Source: an uncultured Bacteroides sp.
Lineage (GTDB): Bacteria > Bacteroidota > Bacteroidia > Bacteroidales > Bacteroidaceae
Assembly (NCBI GenBank): GCA_959606905.1
Contig: CAUHML010000022.1
Coordinates: forward strand, 1-48,092
DNA length: 48,092 nt
Direction of reading: 5' to 3'
Of this stretch, positions 32,244 through 42,324 are shown piece after piece. Position numbers and translations under genes: made by a program. A model generated the notes under the pieces. The model saw nothing but the letters and a program-made list of their open reading frames with translations. It did no database searches and was not told where the DNA came from. Each line of letters begins with the position of its first letter. The stretch's first letter is position 1.

Positions 32244-32280
32244 GGATGAATGACATTTTATGCCATGAGCATCTAAATTA
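32205..32280 (-). ncRNA. Predicted antisense small RNA upstream of susC (DonS-like)
   Basis: The minus strand has a complete transcription unit in the fecR-susC gap. The promoter fits the Bacteroides consensus well: TTTG (plus-strand CAAA 32314-32317), a 20-base spacer, and TATTTTTG (plus-strand 32293-32286), so the start is near 32280. An intrinsic terminator ends it at about 32205. The RNA of about 75 bases is antisense to the susC leader. Known precedent: cis-antisense RNAs such as DonS repress susC in Bacteroides loci controlled by ECF sigma/anti-sigma pairs. Expression is inferred, not seen. Confidence 0.6.
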
Positions 32281-32285
32281 TTATG

Positions 32286-32317
32286 CAAAAATATGGATTA
32301 TTTTAGAAGAAAACAAA
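32286..32317 (-). promoter_or_regulatory. Minus-strand promoter overlapping the susC start codon
   Basis: TATTTTTG (-7 box, plus-strand CAAAAATA at 32286-32293) and TTTG (-33, plus-strand CAAA at 32314-32317) are separated by 20 bases. The -7 box ends on the first base of the susC ATG at 32293. Confidence 0.65.
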
Positions 32318-35300
32318 TTTCGGCAATGTTATTGTTCTTTGCATTGCTTCTTCCGATTTCCATGGTTGCCATGGAACAAAACAATGGAGTATTTTCATTC
32401 AAATTACAGGATGTTACTGTGAAAGATATATTCAAGTATATCGAGAAAAACAGTGAATATATCTTTTTATATTCTACGGATAAAAACTTATTGAAAAAAA
32501 TCAATGTGGATGTCAATAAGAAAGATATTACTCAAGTTTTGGATGAAATATTAAAGAACACAACACTAATCTATGATATAGACGGGAAGCAGATAATTAT
32601 ACGAGAGAAAAACGCTTCCGAAAAATCGCAGCAAAAGACAACGCAAAAGAAAAAAACAATTCGTGGAATCGTTTCCGATGATAGCACACAGGAACCTATT
32701 ATCGGAGCTACTATAAGGGTGAACGGAAGTATGACAGGAACTACCTCGAATATAGAAGGTGACTTTGTTTTGGAATGTGCTGTGGGAGATACCTTGACTG
32801 TTTCCTTTGTTGGTTATCAGGATCGGTCGGTTTTGGTAAAGAGTGGTAATATTTATGCTATTGCTTTAAAAGAGTCTGCAGCAGAACTGGGAGAGGTAGT
32901 CGTTACTGCATTTGGTGTAGGGCAGAAGAAAGAATCGCTTGTGGGATCTATTCAGCAGATCAAGCCGCAGGAACTTAAAGTACCTTCTTCGAGTTTGAGT
33001 ACTGCTTTTGCAGGACGTATGGCCGGTGTGATAGCGGTGCAACGCAGTGGTGAACCGGGAGCTGATGGTGCTAACTTTTGGATCCGTGGTAAATCGACCT
33101 TCAATGGTAACACTTCTGCTTTGATTATCATGGATGGGGTTGAAATTAGTTCAACGGAATTGAATGCGTTGGATCCTGAGGTTATTGAAAGTTTTTCTAT
33201 TCTGAAAGATGCTACTGCTACGGCGTTGTATGGTACACGTGGTGCCAATGGAGTGATGATTGTTGCGACTAAAAACGGTAAGAATCTGGATAAGCCTATT
33301 ATTAATTTTCGGTTGGAAGGAGCTATATCTACAATGACGCGTGTGCCCAATATGGTTGACGGTCCCACGTATATGAAAATGTTTAATGAAGCGGTATCGC
33401 GTCCGGGATGCGATGTAAGCCCTTATTCACAGGAAAAAATTGACGGTACTATTGCAGGATTGAATCCTTATATTTATCCTAATGTAGATTGGTTTGATGA
33501 AATATTTAATAAGAGTGCTTTTTCTGAACGTGCCAATTTTAATATACGTGGAGGTAGTTCGAAAATGGATTACTTTATGAGTGCCAGTTTCAAGCATAGT
33601 AACGGACATTTAAAGTCATTAAGCAAGGACTATTTTTCATATAATAATAATGTGCGTAATTATAATTACGACTTTATAAACAATTTGAATATTAGTGCGA
33701 CCAGAACTACTAAAATATCTTTAGGGTTGAATCTTTCTGTTGCCGATAAGAAATCTCCTTTAATGGATGTGAATGATATTTTCCAACTTTCTATGGAAGC
33801 AAATCCGGTAGATTTTCCAGTACGTTTTCCTGCAAATATGTCAGACCGTGATTTTGTTTTATGGGGAGACAAACCTGGTGGCATTCATGGACAAGGATGG
33901 TATAGAAATCCGGTGGCGGAATACGTGACAGGATACAAAACAAATTTGCGTACTACTATTACTGCTAATTTCAAATTGGCACAAGAATTAGATATGATTA
34001 CTAAGGGTTTGAAATTTACAGGATTATTTTCATTTAAAAATTATAGTAGTTCATCTACAGAACGTAGTGCTAGCTATAACCATTACTATATGTCTTCTTA
34101 TGATCCTTCATCCATGGAATATAAAATAACCCGTATTGGTGACGAACAAAGTACCGCATTGACAAATGACGGTAGTCGGAACGGGGATAGGAAAATGTAT
34201 TTTCAGGCTATCTTGGACTATAATCGTATTTTTAAAGAAGTACACGATTTGAATATTATGTTCCTTTATAATCAGGAACAATATGATATTAATGGTCCTA
34301 CTACACTTTTTTCATCTTTGCCGCAACGGAAGCAAGGAGTAGCTGGACGTGTATCTTATTCTTATGATGGCCGTTATTATATTGAGGGAAATTTTGGTTA
34401 TAACGGTTCGGAGAATTTCGCTAAAGGACATCGATTTGGCTTTTTCCCTTCAATAGCTGTTGGTTATAACATCTCAAATGAAAAATTCTGGCAGCCAATA
34501 AAACCGGTCATTTCAAATCTGAAAATCAGAGGTTCGTGGGGATTGGTTGGCAATGATGCTACGAATGCAGGGCGCTTTGCTTATATGGAAGATCTTGTAT
34601 TGGGTGGTAGCGATTCCTATACGACGGGTATTAGGCAAGATACGTATTATTCCGGTCCGTCATGGAATAGATATTTTAACCCTGATTTAACTTGGGAAGT
34701 TGGTGAAAAAATTAATTTGGGGCTTGATTTACAGTTATTCAATGACTTTAATCTGACATTTGATATATTTAGAGAAAAGCGCCGTGATATTTTTATGACC
34801 CGTGAAAATTCCATTCCGGAAATTGTTGGTACAGGTGAAACTAAAATTACTTCCAACAATGGAGAAATGGAGAACAAAGGATTAGATTTAGCTATAGACT
34901 ACAATAAACAAATCACGAAAGATTTTTTCCTTTCTTTCAAAAGTACATTGACTTTTGCTCGTAACAAGGTCTTGAAAATGGATGAGCCTCCGTATTTTGA
35001 ATATCCGGGATTGTCCGATGTAGGGCATCCATTGGGTACTTACTGGGGATATGTAGCTGATGGACTTTTCCCCGACCAAGAAACTATTGACAATTCTCCG
35101 CGCCAAGATTTAGGTTATACACCACAGCCGGGTGATATTAAATATGTAAATCAGCCTAATGCAAAAGGAGAATATGATAATGTAATTAATAGTAATGATC
35201 GTGTGGCTATTGGTCATCCTTATGATCCGGAGCTTGTATATGGTTTCGGCCCTTCTATGAAGTGGAAAAACTGGGACTTTTCTTTCTTTTTCCAAGGAGT

Positions 35301-35679
35301 CGCTCGTACCTCTTTCATGATGTATGGTATGCATCCCTTTGGTACAACGAGTATTAAAAATATGTTACAATTTGTGGCTGATGATCATTGGAGTGTTGAT
35401 AATCCTAATCCAAATGCAGCGTATCCACGCTTGACTAAAGATAGTAATGGTAATAACGATCAGTATTCTACTTATTGGTTAAGGAATGCAGCTTTCTTGA
35501 AATTAAAAAATGCGGAGATAGGTTATACTTATAAAGGTATGCGCTTTTATTTAAGTGGGGTCAACTTACTGACATTTTCTCCTTTCAAGCATTGGGATCC
35601 TGAAATGGGAGGTGGTAATGGTCTTTATTATCCTACCCAGAGAGTGTTCAATATTGGTTTTCAAATGACCATACAGTAA
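32293..35679 (+). CDS. SusC/RagA-type TonB-dependent receptor with STN signalling domain
   Basis: A 1128-residue outer-membrane transporter that imports glycans together with SusD. Order: signal peptide (about 1-27), STN domain (about 33-107; FSFKLQDVTVKDIFKYIEKN) that talks to FecR, carboxypeptidase-regulatory-like fold (about 123-195; IRGIVSDDSTQEPIIGATI), the ELGEVVVTAFGVGQKKESLV junction leading to the plug (about 200-330; ATATALYGTRGANGVMIV), and the 22-strand barrel ending in RVFNIGFQMTIQ. The STN domain and the presence of fecR make this the ligand-sensing type that controls an ECF sigma factor. It is followed 25 bases later by susD. The substrate is not determined by sequence. Confidence 0.95.
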   Translation: MDYFRRKQISAMLLFFALLLPISMVAMEQNNGVFSFKLQDVTVKDIFKYIEKNSEYIFLYSTDKNLLKKINVDVNKKDITQVLDEILKNTTLIYDIDGKQIIIREKNASEKSQQKTTQKKKTIRGIVSDDSTQEPIIGATIRVNGSMTGTTSNIEGDFVLECAVGDTLTVSFVGYQDRSVLVKSGNIYAIALKESAAELGEVVVTAFGVGQKKESLVGSIQQIKPQELKVPSSSLSTAFAGRMAGVIAVQRSGEPGADGANFWIRGKSTFNGNTSALIIMDGVEISSTELNALDPEVIESFSILKDATATALYGTRGANGVMIVATKNGKNLDKPIINFRLEGAISTMTRVPNMVDGPTYMKMFNEAVSRPGCDVSPYSQEKIDGTIAGLNPYIYPNVDWFDEIFNKSAFSERANFNIRGGSSKMDYFMSASFKHSNGHLKSLSKDYFSYNNNVRNYNYDFINNLNISATRTTKISLGLNLSVADKKSPLMDVNDIFQLSMEANPVDFPVRFPANMSDRDFVLWGDKPGGIHGQGWYRNPVAEYVTGYKTNLRTTITANFKLAQELDMITKGLKFTGLFSFKNYSSSSTERSASYNHYYMSSYDPSSMEYKITRIGDEQSTALTNDGSRNGDRKMYFQAILDYNRIFKEVHDLNIMFLYNQEQYDINGPTTLFSSLPQRKQGVAGRVSYSYDGRYYIEGNFGYNGSENFAKGHRFGFFPSIAVGYNISNEKFWQPIKPVISNLKIRGSWGLVGNDATNAGRFAYMEDLVLGGSDSYTTGIRQDTYYSGPSWNRYFNPDLTWEVGEKINLGLDLQLFNDFNLTFDIFREKRRDIFMTRENSIPEIVGTGETKITSNNGEMENKGLDLAIDYNKQITKDFFLSFKSTLTFARNKVLKMDEPPYFEYPGLSDVGHPLGTYWGYVADGLFPDQETIDNSPRQDLGYTPQPGDIKYVNQPNAKGEYDNVINSNDRVAIGHPYDPELVYGFGPSMKWKNWDFSFFFQGVARTSFMMYGMHPFGTTSIKNMLQFVADDHWSVDNPNPNAAYPRLTKDSNGNNDQYSTYWLRNAAFLKLKNAEIGYTYKGMRFYLSGVNLLTFSPFKHWDPEMGGGNGLYYPTQRVFNIGFQMTIQ

Positions 35680-35704
35680 TCAAACGATACAAAATTATAA
35701 AACT

Positions 35705-37600
35705 ATGAAACTTAAATATTTGTTCTGTGGACTTTTTTTGCTAGGCTTGTCAGCTTGTAACTATTTGGATATTGTACCAGATGAAGTTGTGAAAGAAGAA
35801 GATTCTTACGAAACTCCGGATTTGGTACGGAATTACCTTTATTCATGTTATTCTTTTCTTCCTACCAACAGAGCGATTAGTAATAATGCTTATTGGATGA
35901 TGTGTGGGGCGGAAACTTCTTTTTATCGTAAAGAAATGTTTTCTACTTTTAATGAAGGTACATACGGGCCTTCCAGTCTGCACATGACTTCTGATACATG
36001 GTCTCCTATCTGGGAAGGTATCCGGCAGTGCTATATGTTTCTGGATATCCTGGATAAGGCAAAAAATCTGGTTCCTACAGATAAGCAACATTATCGTGGC
36101 GAAGCTAATTTTTTGATAGCTTATTATCATTTTCTGTCCTTGCGTTCTTACGGTCCTACATGTATTATTGATAAACTTTATGACCCAAAGTTGGATGTTG
36201 AAGAATTTCCTGAACGTAGTAGTTATGATGAGGTGGTAGAGTTCATAAATCGCAAGCTTGATGAAGCTTTTCCTGATTTGGCTACCACATATTCCGGAAA
36301 AGATTTTGGGCGAGCTACACAAGTAGCTGTCTATGCATTGAAATCCCGGCTTTATTTATATGCGGCTTCACCGTTATTTAATGGTAACAGTGAGATGTAT
36401 GCCGATTTTAAAAGTAAGAAAGACGGACGCCATTTGATTGCACAGGAATACTCGGAAGACAAATGGAGAAAAAGTGCGGAAATCTCTTTGCAGGCTATTA
36501 CAGAACTGGAAAAACTGAATTTCCGGCTTTATGATGATAATGATGCAGGTACTCCTGACGATAATCGTCCGGGATTATCTAATCCGGCACAACGTAGAAT
36601 ACGTTATTCTGTGATTGATTTTTCAAATCCAAGTCCGGAAGTCATTTGGGCTGATACCCGGAAAGAAGGATACTATGATATTCAGAATCGGTCTATTCCT
36701 CGCCAATATATTGACATTGTGTATGATGGTTCAGGCGGTATAGCGCCTACATTGCAAATGGTGGAATCGTTTTATACAAAGAATGGATTGCCAATGGATA
36801 AAGATAAGACGTATGATTATGACGGGAGGTTTAATATTGTTGAGCTACCGGTGAATTATGACGGAAACAATTACTCGAATGTTAGTAATGGTACTTCTAT
36901 AAAAATGCATCTTGACAGAGAGCCGCGTTTTTATGCAAACATAGGTTTTCATCATGGTTTCTATGAAATCACGCAGTATGACGGCGAGATAACGAGTGAT
37001 GATCCTGCCAAGCGGGTCATTGTGGAGGAATTACGCAATAATGACCGTCATGGTAAGCGAAATCAAGACCTTTATTATTCTGTTACCGGATATCATAACA
37101 AAAAACTGGTGCATCCTTCGTATGAAGATGGCGTGGTGCACTATCCGCTACCTCTTTTCCGTATGGCTGAAATGTATTTGAATTATGCAGAAGCCTTGGT
37201 GGAGATTGGAGAATTGGATAAAGCTAAAGATTATATCGATAAAGTGCGTGTACGTGCGGGCATTCCCAAAGTAGACGAGGCCTGGGATAATTTTTCTACT
37301 AACCCCGGTTACCAAGACACAAAAGAAGGATTGAGGGAGATTGTCAGACAGGAACGTTCTCTTGAATTTTATCTTGAAGGTCAGAAGTTCTTTGATATTC
37401 GTCGGTGGAAAATTGCAGAGAAATATTTGGGGATACCCGATTTAGGTTTGAATGTGGCTGCCAATGATGATGCAGGATTCTTCCAGGTAAGAGAGATTCC
37501 TTTGATCCGTAATTTCCATAAAGGACAGTACTTAATGCCTATTCCGATGAAGGAAACTAATAAAATGCCACAATTAGTGCAGAATCCATATTATAATTGA
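35705..37600 (+). CDS. SusD/RagB-type glycan-binding lipoprotein
   Basis: A 631-residue surface lipoprotein that covers the SusC pore and binds the ligand. The lipobox LSAC with C18 ends the signal peptide MKLKYLFCGLFLLGLSAC. The fold is the SusD TPR-like helical one: YLDIVPDEVV, RNYLYSCYSFLP, EANFLIAYYHFLSLRSYGPT, ATQVAVYALKSRLYLYAASP, and at the end PLFRMAEMYLNYAEALVEIG, VRVRAGIPKVDEAW, IVRQERSLEFYLEGQKFFDI and YLMPIPMKE. All are typical of the RagB/SusD C-terminal part. It follows susC by 25 bases. Binding specificity cannot be read. Confidence 0.95.
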   Translation: MKLKYLFCGLFLLGLSACNYLDIVPDEVVKEEDSYETPDLVRNYLYSCYSFLPTNRAISNNAYWMMCGAETSFYRKEMFSTFNEGTYGPSSLHMTSDTWSPIWEGIRQCYMFLDILDKAKNLVPTDKQHYRGEANFLIAYYHFLSLRSYGPTCIIDKLYDPKLDVEEFPERSSYDEVVEFINRKLDEAFPDLATTYSGKDFGRATQVAVYALKSRLYLYAASPLFNGNSEMYADFKSKKDGRHLIAQEYSEDKWRKSAEISLQAITELEKLNFRLYDDNDAGTPDDNRPGLSNPAQRRIRYSVIDFSNPSPEVIWADTRKEGYYDIQNRSIPRQYIDIVYDGSGGIAPTLQMVESFYTKNGLPMDKDKTYDYDGRFNIVELPVNYDGNNYSNVSNGTSIKMHLDREPRFYANIGFHHGFYEITQYDGEITSDDPAKRVIVEELRNNDRHGKRNQDLYYSVTGYHNKKLVHPSYEDGVVHYPLPLFRMAEMYLNYAEALVEIGELDKAKDYIDKVRVRAGIPKVDEAWDNFSTNPGYQDTKEGLREIVRQERSLEFYLEGQKFFDIRRWKIAEKYLGIPDLGLNVAANDDAGFFQVREIPLIRNFHKGQYLMPIPMKETNKMPQLVQNPYYN

Positions 37601-37689
37601 TTCTCTCTCTCTTAACTTTTTTATTTAGTGGCCGGGTCGACCGCAGTTATTCTTTGGTCTTCCCGGCCCTACTTTTTATAATAAGTATT

Positions 37690-39711
37690 ATGAAGACATT
37701 GTTATATACTATTTTTTTTAGTTTGTTTGGAATACATTTATTGGCACAATCCAACAAGGCTGTCTGTTTGGACGGTAAAGACAATAATCTGCGTATAGGT
37801 ATGGATACCTTATGCCGCCATTGGACATTGGAAGCATGGATTAAACCTGATAATAATGAATGGAAGTCGCAGGAAGTGATTATTGGCGGTGGAGAATACA
37901 GTGAACTCAATTCGTTGGACTATCTGCCGTTGGTGATAGATCATGGACGATTGTGCAATGTAGCTACAGGATTGGTTGGGGAAGAAATTCCTAAAGGAAA
38001 GTGGACGCATGTAGCAGCAGTCTGTAATGGACGTTGTACCTTGTTATATATTAATGGCCGGGAAGTCGCTCGTAAAGATACTGCCACTGTCATTTTACCC
38101 GGAGCAATCGGAATCAATGAATCATCAGAGAGCGCTTTTGGTGGTTGCATTGATGAAGTGCGCATTTGGAAAACAGGATTGACGGAAAAGGAATTGAATG
38201 AATGGATGTATCGTCCGGTCACAGCACGGCACAGTCAGTTTGATTGTTTGAAAGGTTATTATAATTTTGATGATTTATCGGAGGATATCTCTATCAATAG
38301 AGCTGCGGAGGGACGGTTGTCATTTCATTTGCGTAACGGCCGTCTGGAGCAATATAAGTCTGCCCCTTTAGCTTATGCGGTTGAAAATGATAACCCTTTA
38401 TTTCGTGCGGAATATGGAGAACAAGAATTGTTCAAGGTAGTGGCTTTGCCTGCCGAATGGGATGTTGACCGGGGAAAACGAGACTTTCAACTGTTAAAAC
38501 TACGTATAGAGACTCAAGGTGAACAGTCGCCTAAAGCGGTAAAAGAACTGGTGCTTGATTTTGGAAATTGTACTTCGTTGAAAGATATCGAACGGATCCA
38601 TATTTATAATACCGGGTCGAAACCTCGTTCGAATGTACGGATTGAATTGGTAAAAGGCGGATTGGTCCCGAAATCCGGAAAGATGAAGATACGTCTTTCG
38701 GAAAACGAATCCACGCGGTTGAAACATGGTACCAACTATCTATTAGTTACGGTCGATGTCAATGCTGAGGCTGTATTGGGTAATTGCTTGGGAGTAAACG
38801 TTCAGTCTGTAAAAATAGGCCGTCGTTCTATTACTCCCATATTATCCGATGATTGTCTCCCGGTAATGATTACATCTGATAGCCGGAATAATAAGAAATA
38901 TCTGAAAGTACTCCAATGGAATATCTGGCACGGAGGTAAACATTTGGGCAAAGATGGGCGCGAACGTATTATCGATCTGATTAAGCAGTCCGGTGCTGAT
39001 GTTGTTACTATGCAAGAAGGATACGGTTCGCAAGAAATGATAGCAAAAGCTATCGGATTTAATTTGCAGACTCCTTCTCCAGGGGATAATTTGTGTTTGT
39101 TTAGCCGTTATCCTATACAGAAAATTAAGACGAAGAATACTTTTTATTCAAACCCTGCTATAATCACGCTCCCTTCCGGGAAAAAGGTGTATGTGAATGC
39201 TTGCTGGTTGCGTTATGCCTACCGGCCGGAATATACTTGTTATTATGCTAATTATGGAATGGATACTCATAGGTGGGCTGCGGAGGATAGTATATTAGCT
39301 TTGGTCGATATGAAACGTCTGTTGGAGAATGACTTGATTCCTTATGTGGATTCTTCTATGCCGGTCATTATCGGTGGGGACTTTAATTCGTGCAGCCATT
39401 TGGATTGGACGTATAAGGCGGCTCCTATTCATTTCGGATATATAGCTGAGGAACTGCCCGTGTCACGTTATATGCTTGATAAAGGTTTTAGGGATACTTT
39501 CAGAGAGATAAACCCGGATGAATTGGAGCGGGGAGAAGGAACGTATGCGGTCATTTTCGGACAGTCGCAGACTTCTCGTGTTGATTTTATTTATAGTAAA
39601 GGTAATGGAATAAAAACTGTTGCTTCGAAGATTGTACGTACAATGCCTGAGATAGATGACGTATGGCCTGGAGACCATGCTGCTGTATTAACAGTGTTCG
39701 AACTTGAATAG
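37690..39711 (+). CDS. LamG domain plus endonuclease/exonuclease/phosphatase-fold secreted protein
   Basis: A 673-residue secreted protein: signal peptide MKTLLYTIFFSLFGIHLLAQ; a LamG/concanavalin-like domain (about 25-225; FGGCIDEVRIWKTGLTEKEL); a middle beta domain (about 247-393; KLRIETQGEQSPKAVKELVL, HGTNYLLVTVDVNAEAVLGN) resembling the domain before BNR sialidases (PF14873); and a C-terminal EEP domain (about 405-673). The EEP site is complete: QWNIWH, E443 in VTMQEG, D564/N566 in GGDFNS, RVDFIY, and D662-H663 in GDHAAV. EEP enzymes cleave phosphodiesters or phosphomonoesters, so it may remove phospho-groups from glycoproteins, or act on lipids or DNA. I took ATG 37690; a start at 37597 would add 31 residues. 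Confidence 0.88.
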   Translation: MKTLLYTIFFSLFGIHLLAQSNKAVCLDGKDNNLRIGMDTLCRHWTLEAWIKPDNNEWKSQEVIIGGGEYSELNSLDYLPLVIDHGRLCNVATGLVGEEIPKGKWTHVAAVCNGRCTLLYINGREVARKDTATVILPGAIGINESSESAFGGCIDEVRIWKTGLTEKELNEWMYRPVTARHSQFDCLKGYYNFDDLSEDISINRAAEGRLSFHLRNGRLEQYKSAPLAYAVENDNPLFRAEYGEQELFKVVALPAEWDVDRGKRDFQLLKLRIETQGEQSPKAVKELVLDFGNCTSLKDIERIHIYNTGSKPRSNVRIELVKGGLVPKSGKMKIRLSENESTRLKHGTNYLLVTVDVNAEAVLGNCLGVNVQSVKIGRRSITPILSDDCLPVMITSDSRNNKKYLKVLQWNIWHGGKHLGKDGRERIIDLIKQSGADVVTMQEGYGSQEMIAKAIGFNLQTPSPGDNLCLFSRYPIQKIKTKNTFYSNPAIITLPSGKKVYVNACWLRYAYRPEYTCYYANYGMDTHRWAAEDSILALVDMKRLLENDLIPYVDSSMPVIIGGDFNSCSHLDWTYKAAPIHFGYIAEELPVSRYMLDKGFRDTFREINPDELERGEGTYAVIFGQSQTSRVDFIYSKGNGIKTVASKIVRTMPEIDDVWPGDHAAVLTVFELE

Positions 39712-39724
39712 AAAGGAGGAAATT

Positions 39725-42295
39725 GTGAAAATATATAATATCATAAGATTAGCTGGATTCATTGGAGTTTGGTTGTTTCTATTGCAATCTTGTAAAGATG
39801 AGGAACAATTAAATTCAAAATTTGAAATTGAGGGAACTGCTTTGCAACAGAGCTTGGACGGGAATGCTTCTACCGTTGTCGTTCAGGTAAAGACTACGCT
39901 TCCTATGTCGGATTGGCAGGTGGAAAGTGATGCGGACTGGCTTAAAGTTTATAAAGAGGCTGATCCGGAAAAAGGACAGGTTATAGTGATGAAGGCAGAG
40001 TCTAATAATACTCGTGATAATAGAACTGCTACGATATCCGTAACATCTGCTATTCATGATTATACGATTACGGTGTTACAGTTTTCTACCTTCGAGGTGC
40101 CTGAAGATATCCAGGTAAAGGTTATTGGAGGCAAAGATTCGGAACATCAAAATGGTCGTGGAATTGAATGTTCTTTTGACGGAAAGTTTACTCCTGAAGC
40201 TGATGGCTATCATTCTTTATTTGGAAAATCAGCAAATTTTCCAGTGTCGCTCGAATATTATTTTGAACCGGATACAGAGATTGATTATGTGATTTATCAT
40301 ACCCGTGCCGGCAATGGTAATTTTGGTCGGGTGGAAGTTTATACGGCCACTGATATCGGACATACTGATTGGGTGAAATATGGGGAATACGATTTTCGTG
40401 GACAAGATATGGCGTCACGGGTTTTGTTTGACGCGACAAAGCGTGTTAGCGGCATTAAATTTATGGTATATTCAGGATATAATAACTTTGTGAGTTGTGA
40501 TGAAATGGAGTTTTTCCGATATAATAAAGAAAGCTCGGTGAATGACCAATTACTTAAAGTCTTCACAGATCTTTCATGTACTGCCTTGAACGAAGGTGTC
40601 ACAGAAGATGTTATCAATGAATTGCCGGGATACTTTGCCCGTTTGGCTTTAGCTCTGTATAATGATACATACGATACACATGAGAAAGAGTTCCGAATCA
40701 GAAAGTATGCCCCGTACAGTGATGTTGTCGAATGGGCAGACAAATTGATGACTAAAAAATATGGCAATCTTGATAATCCTACCGGTATATCGGTGGAGAA
40801 AGATGAAGAAATCATCGTATTGGTCGGAGATACATACGGACAGCAACTCTCTTTGCAAGTAATAGGAGAGACTTATACGAATGATGAAGAAGATAGAGGT
40901 TGGATAGTCAACTCAAGTGGTTCTATTTATTTTCTATCTCCGGGTATAAACAAATTGACGATGAAAGAATCCGGGCAATTATTTGTGATGTATACAGCTA
41001 TGCTCAATGATGACAGGGCTAAACCTGTAAACATTCATATTCCTTCAGGTAGTGGAAAAGTGACCGGCTTTTTTGATTTGAAAGATCATAAGACGGATCA
41101 GAAATATGCACAGTTGTTGGCTGCGGCAAACCATAAGTATTTTTGTGTTCGTGGTAATAAGATCATGTTTTATTTCCATACTGAAAAATTACGGAGTTTT
41201 GTTCCCGATAGAATACTTTCCGCCATTAACTTGTGGGATGATATTGTTGGCTGGGAACAGGAATTAATGGGGATTGAAGATGTATGGCCTTCACAAATGA
41301 ATAATCATATTTTTGCTATTTCACCGGAATATGGGTATATGTGGGCGTCGGATTATCGTGTGGCTTTTGTTTATACTTATCTTGATAATATCTTATTGAG
41401 GGATAATGTAATGGCAGATAAAGATAATGCCTGGGGACCTGCACATGAGATCGGACACATTCATCAGAAAGCGATAAACTGGCCTGGTTGTACTGAATCT
41501 TCCAATAATTTATTTTCTAATTATGTGCTTTATAAATTAGGCAAATATTGTTCTCGTGGTAGTGAACTTTTTCATTTGGCTGATGCGCGTTTTGTAGAAG
41601 GACAGGCTTGGTTCGACATGGGAAACCCACATCACATGAATGAAGATACCGAAATCCATATGCGTATGTATTGGCAACTGTGGAATTATTATCATCGGTG
41701 TGGTTATAATGAAAAATTTTGGCAAACGCTTTTCCAATTATTACGGGCAGATCGTATTGATGAGAATAACCCGGGAGCTGCTCAATTGAAGTTAGCGGTA
41801 AAGGCTTCACAGGCTGCTCATGAGGATTTGAGTGACTTTTTTGAATTGTGGGGATTCTTTATACCGGGAAAGGGGGTCATCGAACAATATGGAACTTATG
41901 ATTATCTTGTAACAGAGGAAATGATTCGGAAAGCAAAGGCGGAAATGTCTATCTATCCTAAACCGAAACACGCGTTTCAATATATTGAAGACCGTAAAGC
42001 TGGAGATATTGGTTTGGATAGTGAGCCTTCGGATGTCGGGTATTATACACAGTTTAAAGGTAGTGTAAAACCGGTCAGCAGTGAAGTATATTGCACGGTT
42101 AACGGTCGTAGATATTCAGTGAAGAATGGAGAGAATGCTGTGGCTTTCGAGTTACGTCGTGGGGCAGCGGACGGTGACCTGCTTTATTTTTTTAATATGT
42201 ATGGGTATGATATACCTGGTGGAATTGATCTGGCTGATGCTAAGCTTTATGCAGTCCAGGCCGATGGGAGGCGTGTAGAAATACCTGTTCGTTAA
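39725..42295 (+). CDS. M60-type metallopeptidase lipoprotein (mucin/O-glycoprotein-active family)
   Basis: An 856-residue surface lipoprotein, lipobox LLQSC near residue 23. Domains: BACON (about 40-120; PMSDWQVESDADWLKV), F5/8C-CBM32-like (about 125-265; LEYYFEPDTEIDYVIYHTRA), then M60 (about 280-720) with zinc motif HEIGH (H574, E575, H578) and E591 as the third ligand, and a C-terminal beta domain. M60 enzymes such as BT4244 and AM0627 cut O-glycosylated proteins. A GTG at 39725 is preceded by AGGAGG about seven bases upstream, so I prefer it over the TTG at 39704, which overlaps the previous gene. Together with the EEP gene and SusC/SusD it should attack host glycoproteins. Confidence 0.92.
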   Translation: MKIYNIIRLAGFIGVWLFLLQSCKDEEQLNSKFEIEGTALQQSLDGNASTVVVQVKTTLPMSDWQVESDADWLKVYKEADPEKGQVIVMKAESNNTRDNRTATISVTSAIHDYTITVLQFSTFEVPEDIQVKVIGGKDSEHQNGRGIECSFDGKFTPEADGYHSLFGKSANFPVSLEYYFEPDTEIDYVIYHTRAGNGNFGRVEVYTATDIGHTDWVKYGEYDFRGQDMASRVLFDATKRVSGIKFMVYSGYNNFVSCDEMEFFRYNKESSVNDQLLKVFTDLSCTALNEGVTEDVINELPGYFARLALALYNDTYDTHEKEFRIRKYAPYSDVVEWADKLMTKKYGNLDNPTGISVEKDEEIIVLVGDTYGQQLSLQVIGETYTNDEEDRGWIVNSSGSIYFLSPGINKLTMKESGQLFVMYTAMLNDDRAKPVNIHIPSGSGKVTGFFDLKDHKTDQKYAQLLAAANHKYFCVRGNKIMFYFHTEKLRSFVPDRILSAINLWDDIVGWEQELMGIEDVWPSQMNNHIFAISPEYGYMWASDYRVAFVYTYLDNILLRDNVMADKDNAWGPAHEIGHIHQKAINWPGCTESSNNLFSNYVLYKLGKYCSRGSELFHLADARFVEGQAWFDMGNPHHMNEDTEIHMRMYWQLWNYYHRCGYNEKFWQTLFQLLRADRIDENNPGAAQLKLAVKASQAAHEDLSDFFELWGFFIPGKGVIEQYGTYDYLVTEEMIRKAKAEMSIYPKPKHAFQYIEDRKAGDIGLDSEPSDVGYYTQFKGSVKPVSSEVYCTVNGRRYSVKNGENAVAFELRRGAADGDLLYFFNMYGYDIPGGIDLADAKLYAVQADGRRVEIPVR

Positions 42296-42324
42296 TATAT
42301 TCGTCAGATATTAATGTTTTAGAA

